A stretch of 64,000 nt of DNA from positions 310,001-374,000 of the forward strand of contig CM000690.1 of NCBI GenBank assembly GCA_000149225.2, read 5' to 3'. Position numbers and translations under genes: made by a program. Position 1 is the stretch's first letter. Each line of letters starts with the position of its first letter. The DNA is from Lachancea kluyveri NRRL Y-12651 (taxonomy: Eukaryota > Ascomycota > Saccharomycetes > Saccharomycetales > Saccharomycetaceae). This document shows positions 9,504-18,796 of the stretch, one piece after another. The notes beneath the pieces are model-generated. The model was not told the origin of the DNA and made no database searches. It was given only the letters and a program-made list of their open reading frames with translations.

Positions 9504-10892
9504 CTATTTCTTGTTGTTGTTCTTTTTGTTAGAAGTGGAGTTTTTTGGCAACTCCTTCATAAATGGGAGGAATTCCGGTTCACCTGGGATGTACTTCCTC
9601 AATACTTCAGGAACGATCAAACCATCTTCAGTTTGGTAGTTTTCCAAAACACAACATAGAGCTCTTTGGGTGGCACATAGTGTGGAGTTCAAACAGTGAA
9701 CATATTTCTTTTCTCTTTCACTCATCTTCTTGACACCACATCTGATTTCCAAGTTTCTGGACTGGTAGTCGGTACAATTGGAGCAAGAAACCAATTCCTT
9801 GTATTCTTGTTGGTATGGGAACCAAGCTTCCAAATCGTATTTCTTTGCAGCAGCGTTGTTCAATTCAGCAGAAACGATACCAACAACACGGTAAGGAAGA
9901 CCTAAAGACTTGTAAAATTCTTCGGACATACCGATCATTCTGTCGAATTCTTCCCAAGATTTTTCAGGTTCGGCTAGCACGAATTGCTCAATCTTTTCAA
10001 AAGCATGGACTCTGAAGATACCCCAAGCATCTTTACCGTGAGAACCAGCTTCTCTACGGAAACAGGAAGAGTAACCAGCATAACGCACTGGTAACTGTTC
10101 TTGTGGCTTTTCGAACCATTCACCGGAGTGGTAAGCAGAAATTGGCTGTTCAGAAGTGGCAATCAAGTATTTTTCGTCGTCACCATCAATAACCTTGTAT
10201 AGTTCTTCATCAAATTGAGATAGCTGAGCAGTTCTGGCCATAACCTCCTTGTTCATCATAACTGGAGATTGTAAAGGTGTATAGCCCTTAGATGCCAAAA
10301 AGGATAAACCGTAGTTGATCATAGCTTGGTTCAAGAAGACACCATAGTTTCTGAGAAAGTAACCTCTGTGACCAGTGATCTTGACACCACGTTCTGGGTC
10401 GTAACCGTCCAATCTCAACAAGATTTCGTGGTGAGACAAGGCAGCTGGTTTACCGGTGCAAGAAGCAACTTTGCCAACTTCAGCCAAGTCTTCTGGTTTC
10501 CAAGAGCGCACAAGATCGTTATTTTCTTCGTCATTGGAGACAACGACCGATGGATGAACGATGTTACCAACTTGGTTTACCTTGGATTTCAAGTCTTTGT
10601 CCTGTTGTTGTTCTTTTTCTGATAGTTCCTTCTTTTCAGCAACGATCTTTTCCTTTTCTGCTAACAACTCGGAGGCGTCTTCCTTGTTCTTAAACTTCAA
10701 ACCAATCTCTTTTTGAACTTTGTTCTGCTTTTTGTTCAACTCATCTAGCTGAAATCTGGTTTTAACCCATTCTTTATAATCAGCGATGATCTCATCGACA
10801 ATTTCAACGCTGGCGTATCTAGCCTTTTGGGATTGTCTAATTAGTTCGGGATTACCGCCTTTTTCCTCGATAAACTGAGTAATGTCCAACAT
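9504..10892 (-). CDS. SES1: Seryl-tRNA synthetase, cytosolic
   Basis: This 462-residue class II synthetase has the same length as S. cerevisiae Ses1 and charges tRNA-Ser with serine. The N-terminal 110 residues form the Lys/Glu-rich helical hairpin that grips the tRNA long arm. Motif 2 is visible around residue 270-300 (SSCFRREAGSHGKDAWGIFR), and motif 3 near 400 (NSTLCATQRALCCVLENYQ). The C-terminus ends in an Asn/Lys tail (SNKKNNNKK), common in fungal cytosolic enzymes. A Reb1-type site lies about 125 bases upstream of its start. It is followed upstream by tRNA-Val, as in the S. cerevisiae YDR023W region. Confidence 0.97.
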   Translation of the reverse strand: MLDITQFIEEKGGNPELIRQSQKARYASVEIVDEIIADYKEWVKTRFQLDELNKKQNKVQKEIGLKFKNKEDASELLAEKEKIVAEKKELSEKEQQQDKDLKSKVNQVGNIVHPSVVVSNDEENNDLVRSWKPEDLAEVGKVASCTGKPAALSHHEILLRLDGYDPERGVKITGHRGYFLRNYGVFLNQAMINYGLSFLASKGYTPLQSPVMMNKEVMARTAQLSQFDEELYKVIDGDDEKYLIATSEQPISAYHSGEWFEKPQEQLPVRYAGYSSCFRREAGSHGKDAWGIFRVHAFEKIEQFVLAEPEKSWEEFDRMIGMSEEFYKSLGLPYRVVGIVSAELNNAAAKKYDLEAWFPYQQEYKELVSCSNCTDYQSRNLEIRCGVKKMSEREKKYVHCLNSTLCATQRALCCVLENYQTEDGLIVPEVLRKYIPGEPEFLPFMKELPKNSTSNKKNNNKK

Positions 10893-11014
10893 CTTAAATG
10901 CTTAAACTTGAACCTGAATCTAGTTTTGATACTTCAAAATACCTCAAAGGTACTCGTGATTGATTTTGGTATGTGATAAAATTTTTACAGTGACTAATGG
11001 ATGTGACTTTGTTG

Positions 11015-11021
11015 CGGGTAA
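11015..11021 (-). promoter_or_regulatory. Reb1-type site upstream of SES1
   Basis: CGGGTAA on the plus strand is TTACCCG on the minus strand, the Reb1 consensus. It lies about 120 bases before the SES1 ATG, a usual distance for a nucleosome-free promoter. Confidence 0.5.
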
Positions 11022-11244
11022 TCCTCAATACAGATGCACGTGACCCAGCTACCATACGTTCCACTTCTAAAGGCAGCAGTATCCATAAAGATGTGCTTAA
11101 ATCCTTATCAATCTTTATCAAAATGCGCTGGATAGTAATATTTGAGGGAAATATGGATACGGGTGGTATACACAGTTCTAGAGGGAATTGTAATCCACTC
11201 TATATGTATGCAAATATAAACCCTATCAAATATCTCCTGTTGCA

Positions 11245-11318
11245 GGTCCAATGGTCTAGTGGTTCACGACGTCGCCTTTACACGGCGAAGATCCCGAGTT
11301 CGAACCTCGGTTGGATCA
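11245..11318 (+). tRNA. tRNA-Val(UAC)
   Basis: A 74-nt cloverleaf can be folded. The acceptor stem pairs GGTCCAA with TTGGATC, with discriminator A. The anticodon arm is TCGCC-TTTACAC-GGCGA with anticodon TAC, and the T arm has GTTCGAACC. It has no intron. A T-rich stretch follows from 11339. Confidence 0.97.
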
Positions 11319-11456
11319 TGTTCAGGGGGTACCTATTAATTTTTTTATTTTTTTAATTATCATAATCAGGCTACCATTATTCTATCAGCCCTTTGATTAC
11401 TTATATATACTGTGTGGATTATTGTGCTCCTGTTGCTAAGCAGAAACCTACTCCAA

Positions 11457-11882
11457 ATGGATCCGTTTACGTTTACCTTTTTCGATGACAATGTTTCTCA
11501 TCAGCTGTATGCTGATACTGATCCTTCTACCCACCCTGACCATGCCTCATCAGCCCTAACGTTTGGGACCAACATTCGATACATTTTTGAAGACGATCAG
11601 GATCAACCTCTTGGGGAAGAGCAAGAAGTAAAAAATGATGAAGGTATAGAAAATGTCGTGGTAATGCAACTAGATGACTGTCTAAATATCTCTAACATAG
11701 AGTTGATTAGTGACAATTACCAGCTACTTTCATATGAATCGCACACTGATAACCATGTCTCTCTTCAAGTTTTGTCCAAATTTGAAGAGCTCGTGGACGA
11801 GCATCTGACTTTGGAAGAACTCCGCTCGCTGTACAGCACTCAGAATATACAACTACAGAAAATTATATCACTACTAGGATAG
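11457..11882 (+). CDS. ATG31: Atg31-like autophagy scaffold protein
   Basis: This 141-residue protein matches Atg31 (Cis1), which bridges Atg17 and Atg29 in the complex that starts autophagosome formation. The shared block [10 protein letters not shown] near residues 38-47 and the following acidic VVVMQLDD segment are characteristic, and the C-terminus ends with a helical stretch ([19 protein letters not shown]) like that of Atg31. The frame is open upstream without an ATG, so the start is the ATG at 11457. At 141 residues it is shorter than the S. cerevisiae protein (about 196), mainly in the central linker. Its stop lies inside the convergent FAL1 frame, an overlap of 9 bases. Confidence 0.88.
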   Translation: MDPFTFTFFDDNVSHQLYADTDPSTHPDHASSALTFGTNIRYIFEDDQDQPLGEEQEVKNDEGIENVVVMQLDDCLNISNIELISDNYQLLSYESHTDNHVSLQVLSKFEELVDEHLTLEELRSLYSTQNIQLQKIISLLG

Positions 11883-13070
11883 ATCTCCAATGTTTGCTGG
11901 CATAGGTTTGATCCGTATGCTGTAACATTTTTCAATTTCCTTGAGCTTCTGAACATCCTCTTTGGTAATGAAATTGATCGCCACTCCCTTACGACCAAAT
12001 CTACCGCTTCTACCAATACGATGGATATAACTCTCTAAGATCTCAGGTAAGTCGTAGTTTATTACCAACGACACCTGCTGCACGTCAATGCCTCGAGCCC
12101 ACACATCGGTTGAGATTAGAACTCGAGAAGTGCCATTCCTGAAATCGTTCATGACTTTGTCCCTCTCTTCCTGTTTCATGTCACCGTGCATTGCTGACAC
12201 GGCAAAATTTGCCTGTGCCAGCTTGTGAGATAACCAATCTACCTTCTTCTTGGTATTACAAAATATAACACATTGTGTAATTGTTAAGGAGTCGTATAGA
12301 TCACATAAAGTGTCAAACTTCCACTCTTCCTTATCCACGTTAACGTGATACTGCTTGATTCCCTCCAAAGAAATTTCGTCCCTCTTAACCAAGATTTTTA
12401 CAGGATCGCTCATAAACTTTTTGGTGATCTCTAAAATGTCCTTGTTCATTGTGGCGCTCACAACGACAACCTGTACGGATGTAGGTAACTTTGTAAAAAT
12501 ATCATAAATCTGTTGTTTGAACCCTAAAGTCTCACTCAATAGTTCATCGGCCTCGTCCAATACAAGCATTTTTACATTTCTAGTGTTTAAGAGTCGTCTC
12601 TTGATCATATCCAGTACACGGCCTGGGGTTCCGCTTACCACTTGGCAACTTTTTGATAATTTTTTGATATCCGCCTGTAGTGTTTTACCACCAGTACATG
12701 CATGGGCAGAAATACTCATGTAATCACCTAGGTTGGACACGACTTGTGATATCTGCGTTGCCAACTCACGTGTTGGTGAGAGGACTAAACTTTGTAAATC
12801 CTTAGACTTGACATCAATGGCTTGTAGCATACCTATTGTGAAGGTTGCGGTTTTACCTGTACCTGATTGTGCCTGTGCAATAACATCTCTACCAGAAATT
12901 ATTTGTGTGATGGCTCTGGATTGAATTGCAGATGGAGCTTCAAACCCGTAAGAGTAGATACCTCGGAGGAGGTCTTCTTTCAGTTTCATTGATTCAAAAG
13001 TAGGAGAAACTTTCAATTTTGTAGAAGTCTTAAACTTCAACTTAGAATCATTCTCTCTATCAAAAGACAT
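11874..13070 (-). CDS. FAL1: Fal1, eIF4A-III-type DEAD-box RNA helicase
   Basis: This 398-residue helicase has the full set of DEAD-box motifs: AQSGTGKT (motif I), PTRELA, TPGR, DEAD in VLDEADE, SAT, and HRIGRSGR near the end. The length and position (YDR021W, between ATG31 and DAS2) identify Fal1, which acts in 40S pre-rRNA processing. Related eIF4A (Tif1) is the alternative, but synteny and eIF4A-III-like features favour Fal1. The ATG at 13070 gives the expected N-terminus. The last 9 bases overlap the end of ATG31 on the opposite strand. Confidence 0.96.
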   Translation of the reverse strand: MSFDRENDSKLKFKTSTKLKVSPTFESMKLKEDLLRGIYSYGFEAPSAIQSRAITQIISGRDVIAQAQSGTGKTATFTIGMLQAIDVKSKDLQSLVLSPTRELATQISQVVSNLGDYMSISAHACTGGKTLQADIKKLSKSCQVVSGTPGRVLDMIKRRLLNTRNVKMLVLDEADELLSETLGFKQQIYDIFTKLPTSVQVVVVSATMNKDILEITKKFMSDPVKILVKRDEISLEGIKQYHVNVDKEEWKFDTLCDLYDSLTITQCVIFCNTKKKVDWLSHKLAQANFAVSAMHGDMKQEERDKVMNDFRNGTSRVLISTDVWARGIDVQQVSLVINYDLPEILESYIHRIGRSGRFGRKGVAINFITKEDVQKLKEIEKCYSIRIKPMPANIGDLS

Positions 13071-13302
13071 AATTGGTCTACTTTTTAATGATTATCTCCT
13101 TTTCCTTTCTATCTAATTTCCGAACATTAAACCTCTATCTCATCTCATCTCATCTCATCATCAGATTTTTTAAAACTTTTCACGGAAAAAAGAAAAAAAA
13201 AATGGTGGCTTCCTCTCAGGAAGGGAAAACGAGGAACGTTACCTCAGTTGATAGCTAAAATAATCCGTGATATTCAATTTGGTGTGGGGGAGAATCCAAA
13301 GC

Positions 13303-13938
13303 ATGATTCAAGATAAAATTATAATTTCCATTGGTGGTGGGCAAGTCACAGGTGTTCACGAAACTGCACTTCAGATCCAGGATAATCTACACCAACTATT
13401 TCCCTACATTAAGGTCTCCGTGATTGATTTGGATGAAATGGCAAATATCGAAAGTAAAAAATACACCGACAAAGATTATGATTTCAATGCAGTATATGAT
13501 ACTTTAATTACAAAACCAAAACATGAGAGCTTAGAGATTGTTCTACTATGTGGTTCATATGCCCTTTATGATGCTAATATTAACAACCTTTCAAAGCTGA
13601 AGGTGTTCTTAGATAGCGAGGGTGACAAGCGTTTAATTAACATGATCAGGAGTAAAAATATAAACACGCCGGAAAGACTGGATTCGTGTATCACGGAGTA
13701 CCTGGACCGTTTGAGGCCAGAGATGAACAAATACATTGAGCCCACTAGGGCACACGCTGATGTGATCATACCAAGCAGCAATGAAAGCATTGGTTCGGCT
13801 ATTATAGTTGATGGAGTTGTAAAGATTATTGAAGATAAGAAAGGCGGTATCGATCATAAAAGAAAGTTGTTTCCACAGTTAGATTTCCAATTAGAAAGAT
13901 TAAATGTTGAAAAAGATAGATATTACGATTTGAGTTAA
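13303..13938 (+). CDS. DAS2: Das2-like uridine-kinase-related protein
   Basis: This 211-residue protein is related to uridine kinases and phosphoribulokinase-fold proteins. It sits between FAL1 and TCM62/GCV1, where S. cerevisiae has DAS2 (YDR020C). The N-terminus IIISIGGGQVTGVHETA aligns with the kinase P-loop (GxxxSGKT), but Lys and Ser/Thr are missing, so ATP binding by the usual loop is doubtful. The second half has LRPEMNKYIEPTRAHADVIIP, typical of the family. Upstream codons are open but without an ATG; I start at 13303. The biochemical role is unclear in S. cerevisiae too. Confidence 0.82.
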   Translation: MIQDKIIISIGGGQVTGVHETALQIQDNLHQLFPYIKVSVIDLDEMANIESKKYTDKDYDFNAVYDTLITKPKHESLEIVLLCGSYALYDANINNLSKLKVFLDSEGDKRLINMIRSKNINTPERLDSCITEYLDRLRPEMNKYIEPTRAHADVIIPSSNESIGSAIIVDGVVKIIEDKKGGIDHKRKLFPQLDFQLERLNVEKDRYYDLS

Positions 13939-14501
13939 AGAGAATGGAGTACAGAGATGTTGGCTGTATAGAAAACTTGGATACCTTTAGGATATCATCT
14001 CCTACAAATCGGTACAGCACAGGGGGTGTGCGAGCATGCTTCAACAATAATTTAGCCATTTTTGCTAGTTTTAAGATTAATTTATGTTAAACAAGCCTAA
14101 TATGATAATCCATAAAATAGAAACGACTGAGAACTTCTTCTGCCGATAGATGTTTGATGTATTGGCTTAACCTCCAACTCTAAATGTGCACGTTAGTAAC
14201 TGCGCAATCGGTGGATTCAGATGATTTTAGAGTTTAAATAGAAGACAAATAAACTTAATAGAAAATATCGAGGAATTTTAACGAGTAAGCAACTTAATAG
14301 TAAGTATCGGTATATCAAGAACAAGTATATTCTTTGCTGATAATCTTGTGCATTGGGCATATTCCAGAAAAACTAAAGGAACCCGAATCTGAAAAATTTC
14401 AATCTAGCAAATAAGTGAGCGTCGAACGAGTACACGAGACAGGTTTAGTTGGTTCTACTTTCTCAGTCCACTAGCTTTAACCAAGGAAGTAATATTACAC
14501 T
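13939..14501. other. DAS2-TCM62 intergenic region
   Basis: This region of about 560 bases holds the terminator of DAS2 and the promoter of TCM62. I see no RNA gene, repeat or strong factor site in it. Confidence 0.3.
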
Positions 14502-16178
14502 ATGATAAGAAGGCTCAACAAGACTTCGATACGTACCGTTAAAACTTTGCACACTCCTGTTTATGATGGGAAACAGTTCGTTACTAGACAGTACCTCCTG
14601 CATCACATTGCGTTACTAGATAAAGTATTAAATGCTACATCCTATAACAAATCGATTCTATACACCGGGAAATATAAGAAGCTACCCCAACTGATTACAT
14701 CTCAGGATTCTGTAAGGGTAAACAATGTCGTTAGGGACATGTTGGAGTCTCTGCAGATGGATGAGGCCTTCGATCAACAACGACAACGCGATCCTAGTTC
14801 CAAATTGGGAAAAATTGGGCTGCAATTATTCATGGATTGCCATCAAAACAACATTACCCCAGTAAGCACTAGTTTGACAAAAAGCTTGACGGAACAATTT
14901 AATAGGTACCCTGAAAGAACTACTATAGTAGGGATAGAAGAAGGGATATCTGAGGTGCGCCAATTTTTAAGGGAAAAAAAAATACAGTTAAGAGAACCTT
15001 GGGAGATAGATCCCTTGGTTGATAAACTAGCTCATCTGAGTAAAGATGCAGAAACTATAAAAAAGGTTTTGTCCTTATTAGATTACAAGTTATTTGCGGA
15101 TGATATTGTGCGTGTTAATCGTGGTAAAAAAACCACGGATGAAATTGACATCTCAAAGGGTTGGAAGTACCCAACCGGTATAGTCGATACCAACGATGCA
15201 TATCTGAGGTCACTACAGTTTTCAAAGAAGAATCTGATTACTATCAACAGAGATAGTCTAGTTCTTGTCTATGACGGCACGCTGCGTGATGCAGGCAGAA
15301 TCTTGCCAAGCTTACATTATGCTGCAAAGCAGGAAAAGTCTTTGCTCTTAATTGTCACTGGTGACTGCACTGGTGACGCTTTGACCTCAATTACCATCAA
15401 TAACAACAAGAACAAGCGCAAGGGAATCCAAAGTGAAACCGTTGTAATGAAATATCTGGCTAGAGATCACAACAACACGCAGCTACAAGAAAACCTGGAT
15501 CTGATTAGATTCTTGAAGTTACCTTTGGGTCTGGGAAGTGTCTACAATCAAGATTTTAGCGAATATGTTCCCAGCGCTGCTTCAGCGAAGCAATTCTTTG
15601 GTTCTGTGGAATCTATTAAAGCCACTACTGGTGAAGCTTTCCTGTACAATACCCAGGACGCGGATGATGAAATTAATAATTCTTCATTGAGAACTACGGT
15701 AACTGTAAATGTTGGAGGAGAAAGTGAGTTTGAAATTGACCAGAGGAGAGCAGCTTTGGACAATATCATCAACAATATCCTATGTCATGGTTTAGCGCAA
15801 GGGTTTGTGCCAAGTTACGGCGTTGCCTTGGCCAAATCAATTGCCAATCTAGACGCTGGCAATGTCGATAAGTCTAATCTACAGAGCGTGGGAAAATATG
15901 CAGTAATGGAAAGCTTAACATACCCCCTTGAAAATGCTATGAATAACTTGTATTCACTTGATAGATTTTCTACTGCAAAGCTCATTTCTCAAACGATAGC
16001 GGACTCAGACTTCACAACTGCGTATTTGGACAAACCCACCTCGATGGTAGATTCAGGATTACTAGAGCCATGGGATAAGTTGGACACTTGCCTAGCAAAT
16101 GTCACCAATTTTATTCGTCTGATCTCTAGCTGCGACGTACTAGTGACCCGTTTTTTTGACAAACCAAAAAGAAAGTAG
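14502..16178 (+). CDS. TCM62: Tcm62-like mitochondrial chaperone for complex II assembly
   Basis: This 558-residue protein starts MIRRLNKTSIRTVKTLH, a basic mitochondrial presequence. It is a divergent member of the CPN60 chaperonin fold; in S. cerevisiae Tcm62 is needed to assemble succinate dehydrogenase. The length (Tcm62 is about 572) and the position with YBR-series neighbours fit. Typical GroEL-like stretches are eroded, as in Tcm62: no Gly-rich GGM tail and no clear ATP-binding GDGTT block is seen. The name rests on synteny, size and presequence together. Confidence 0.82.
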   Translation: MIRRLNKTSIRTVKTLHTPVYDGKQFVTRQYLLHHIALLDKVLNATSYNKSILYTGKYKKLPQLITSQDSVRVNNVVRDMLESLQMDEAFDQQRQRDPSSKLGKIGLQLFMDCHQNNITPVSTSLTKSLTEQFNRYPERTTIVGIEEGISEVRQFLREKKIQLREPWEIDPLVDKLAHLSKDAETIKKVLSLLDYKLFADDIVRVNRGKKTTDEIDISKGWKYPTGIVDTNDAYLRSLQFSKKNLITINRDSLVLVYDGTLRDAGRILPSLHYAAKQEKSLLLIVTGDCTGDALTSITINNNKNKRKGIQSETVVMKYLARDHNNTQLQENLDLIRFLKLPLGLGSVYNQDFSEYVPSAASAKQFFGSVESIKATTGEAFLYNTQDADDEINNSSLRTTVTVNVGGESEFEIDQRRAALDNIINNILCHGLAQGFVPSYGVALAKSIANLDAGNVDKSNLQSVGKYAVMESLTYPLENAMNNLYSLDRFSTAKLISQTIADSDFTTAYLDKPTSMVDSGLLEPWDKLDTCLANVTNFIRLISSCDVLVTRFFDKPKRK

Positions 16179-16347
16179 TCACAGTTTGTTTTTTTTTCCT
16201 TCTTACCTACAAAACTTGTAAATATGGGCACGTACACATTGTTGGGTACCATAACTTATTTGTATGCATGTATATATCTATATCTTTTTTTTTTTCATGG
16301 ATGTTCTTTCTGTCACTGACGCGTTGGAAATTTGACTTGTACGAGGT

Positions 16348-16353
16348 TGACTC
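16348..16353 (+). promoter_or_regulatory. Bas1/Gcn4-type TGACTC core upstream of GCV1
   Basis: TGACTC lies 130 bases before the GCV1 ATG, with a long poly-A tract at about 16384-16400 between them. Bas1 and Gcn4 recognise this core and control glycine and one-carbon genes in S. cerevisiae. A six-base match alone is weak. Confidence 0.45.
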
Positions 16354-16482
16354 CTGCTAAACATCGACTCTGTTCGATAAGAAAGAAAAAAAAAAAAAAA
16401 CAGGAGTATATAAACACAACATTCACTGGCACTACGAAAGTTTTATTACTCTGAATACTGGCATACAGTAATTCTTTTTCTA

Positions 16483-17652
16483 ATGTTAACTTTCAGAAGG
16501 TTTAACTCTACTGCAGCTCTAAAAAAAACTGCTTTGTATGACTTGCATGTCTCATTGGGTGGTACAATGGTTCCGTTTGCAGGTTATTCCATGCCTGTGA
16601 AGTATGCGAAACAAACACACGTTGAATCGCACCATTGGACTAGACAACATGCCGGTTTATTTGATGTTTCCCACATGTTGCAAAGCTCTTTGAAGGGTCC
16701 AGAAGCGGTCAAATTCCTGCATAAAATCACTCCGACAGATTTTGCTTCCCTGCCTCCTGGACAAGGTACACTTTCCGTGTTATTGAACAAGGAAGGTGGT
16801 ATTGTGGATGACACATTAATCACAAAGCTTTCTGATGATGAATTCTACATTGTGACAAATGCAGGCTGCATTGATCAAGACACCAAGTTTTTAAGGGAAC
16901 ACGTCCAGGATTTTAATTGTCAATGGCAACCAATATCTGGTAGATCTCTATTAGCCTTACAGGGACCAGAAGCACATATAGTTTTAAGCAGGTTGATTAA
17001 GGATGGTGCGGAACGACTAAAAAGTTTGTATTTTGGCCAGAGAAGAGATTACGAACTAGTGGATGGTATTGATATTCAAGTCGCCAGATCAGGTTACACA
17101 GGCGAGGACGGTTTTGAAATTTCAGTAGAGAACAAGGACACCCTAAATTTCGCCCAGTTACTATTGGACAATCAGGAAGCTGAACCGATTGGTCTAGCTG
17201 CCAGAGATAGCTTGAGATTGGAGGCTGGTATGTGTTTGTACGGACATGAATTGAGCACTGAAACTACCCCGGTAGAGGCCTCTTTGAATTGGCTCATTTC
17301 AAAAAGCAGGAGAACCGGTGGACTCGGTGAATTCAACGGGTTTCCACGGATCATGGATCAAATCAAGAATAAGAGCTACGCTCAAGTCAGGACAGGCTTC
17401 CAGTTTACCGGAAGAGGTCCAGCCGCCAGAACAGGCGCTACTTTGTTCTTAGAGGATGGCGTTACGGAGGTTGGTACAGTGACTTCCGGTAGTGCATCAC
17501 CAAGCTTAGGCGGGGTTAATATTGGCCAAGGCTACGTCAAGAAGGGTCTACACAAGAAAGGTACCAAGTTGATGGTTCAAGTAAGAAACAAACTGTTCCC
17601 TGTAGAAGTGGTTCGTATGCCTTTTGTTGAAAGCCATTACTACAGGGGCTAA
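16483..17652 (+). CDS. GCV1: Glycine cleavage T protein (aminomethyltransferase)
   Basis: This 389-residue protein is the mitochondrial T subunit of the glycine decarboxylase complex; it releases ammonia from the aminomethyl group on the H protein and makes methylene-tetrahydrofolate. The N-terminus MLTFRRFNSTAALKKT is a presequence. Family blocks follow in order: GGTMVPFAGYSMPVKY, HHWTRQHAGLFDVSHM, ARSGYTGEDGFEI near residue 205 and GLAARDSLRLEAGMCLYGHEL near 243. It is close in length to S. cerevisiae Gcv1 (400). TATATAA lies near 16407. Confidence 0.97.
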   Translation: MLTFRRFNSTAALKKTALYDLHVSLGGTMVPFAGYSMPVKYAKQTHVESHHWTRQHAGLFDVSHMLQSSLKGPEAVKFLHKITPTDFASLPPGQGTLSVLLNKEGGIVDDTLITKLSDDEFYIVTNAGCIDQDTKFLREHVQDFNCQWQPISGRSLLALQGPEAHIVLSRLIKDGAERLKSLYFGQRRDYELVDGIDIQVARSGYTGEDGFEISVENKDTLNFAQLLLDNQEAEPIGLAARDSLRLEAGMCLYGHELSTETTPVEASLNWLISKSRRTGGLGEFNGFPRIMDQIKNKSYAQVRTGFQFTGRGPAARTGATLFLEDGVTEVGTVTSGSASPSLGGVNIGQGYVKKGLHKKGTKLMVQVRNKLFPVEVVRMPFVESHYYRG

Positions 17653-18796
17653 AGAAATCCCCTCTTAAACTAGCTAGGAGTTCCGTGTAACCCAAAGTAA
17701 TGATCATCTCTCTTCGTTAATAGCAACAGCGTGATCTGTAACAGACATGTGCAATGAGTTAACCCAGCTCATCCCTTTTCGTTACCGGGTAGAAAACGGA
17801 GTTGAAAGTGGGTATCTTGTTATACGAATAGGGTCGCAAACCGACCCGGTTGATGTTTGTTTTTTTCCGTAGGCTTTAAAAAAGGGGAAATACTTGTTGT
17901 GCGTGCCTGGTGTGTCGTCCCGTCCTAACAAACGCTGGAAACTGTGGCATTTTGGTTTTTGCCTCCTTGAGAGAAAGACTCGAGAGAAAGGTCGAGTAAA
18001 ACCTGCTCTCCTGGAAAAATGGGACTCTGTAGCATTACCATAGAAAAACTATATGTCTAAACTGGTCAGACGCCCACAGAAACGTAACGATATGTGTACC
18101 TTAAAATATTTATATGATTATGTAATCTGCAGTTCGAAAGCGGAATGACTACTGTATACGTGGTATCCCATTTTCATGAAAACTCCTATGGTTGTAGATA
18201 TCAATAAGAGTGGGATGGGTATATTTCTGGTAGGCTGTCAAAACACTCAGTAAGGAGTTCCAAAACTTTTTTTTTTTGTTTTTTTAGTTGTAGAAACTAA
18301 TGTTGTCATTAAGTTGAAAGATAATGACTCAACAATATAAAAAAAGGAAGCGTTGACCGAATTTTTGACAAGACCTATAAAACAACAAATAAACATGTTA
18401 TTGAGTACAATTTGAACTGTTGTCCCAAAACGTCAATTCTTCAATACTCTACGCTCTATGTACTGTTGCCTAACCATTTGTGCTCCTTGCATATATTTAA
18501 ACAGTCAGAAATACTACTTGCTGGCGACAGTACTGATTTTTGGCTTATGTAAAACCCTCGAGGCCACATCTTGCTTACTTGCTCGAGTAATTCTTCTTAA
18601 TTATTTCTTTTTCTCGTTTCTTTTTTCTTTTTAGTTTTTTCACTTTGCTCCCGTTGCTTTTTTTTCTTTTTTTTTACCTGCGCTTTCAGCCACACCTTGT
18701 TCACCGTAAGGATGATGAGACAACCATTTCATTATAAAAACCTGTACTCTGCTCGAGAATTAAAGGCTTCTAGCTGGTAATCACCAAAATTGCTGC
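17653..18796. promoter_or_regulatory. Long upstream region of the amino-acid permease
   Basis: This 1.1-kb region has no gene. It contains four CTCGAG palindromes (17979, 18557, 18582 and 18752), three of them within 240 bases of the permease ATG. There are T-rich tracts around 18599-18674 and a TATA-like ATTATAAAAA at about 18731. The length is typical of nutrient-controlled transporter promoters. Which factor binds CTCGAG here is unknown to me. Confidence 0.4.

Noticed and set aside
13100-13140. Possible centromere element (TTTCCGAA at about 13117)
   Set aside because: No CDEI or long AT-rich CDEII at the right spacing, and the flanks do not fit CDEIII.
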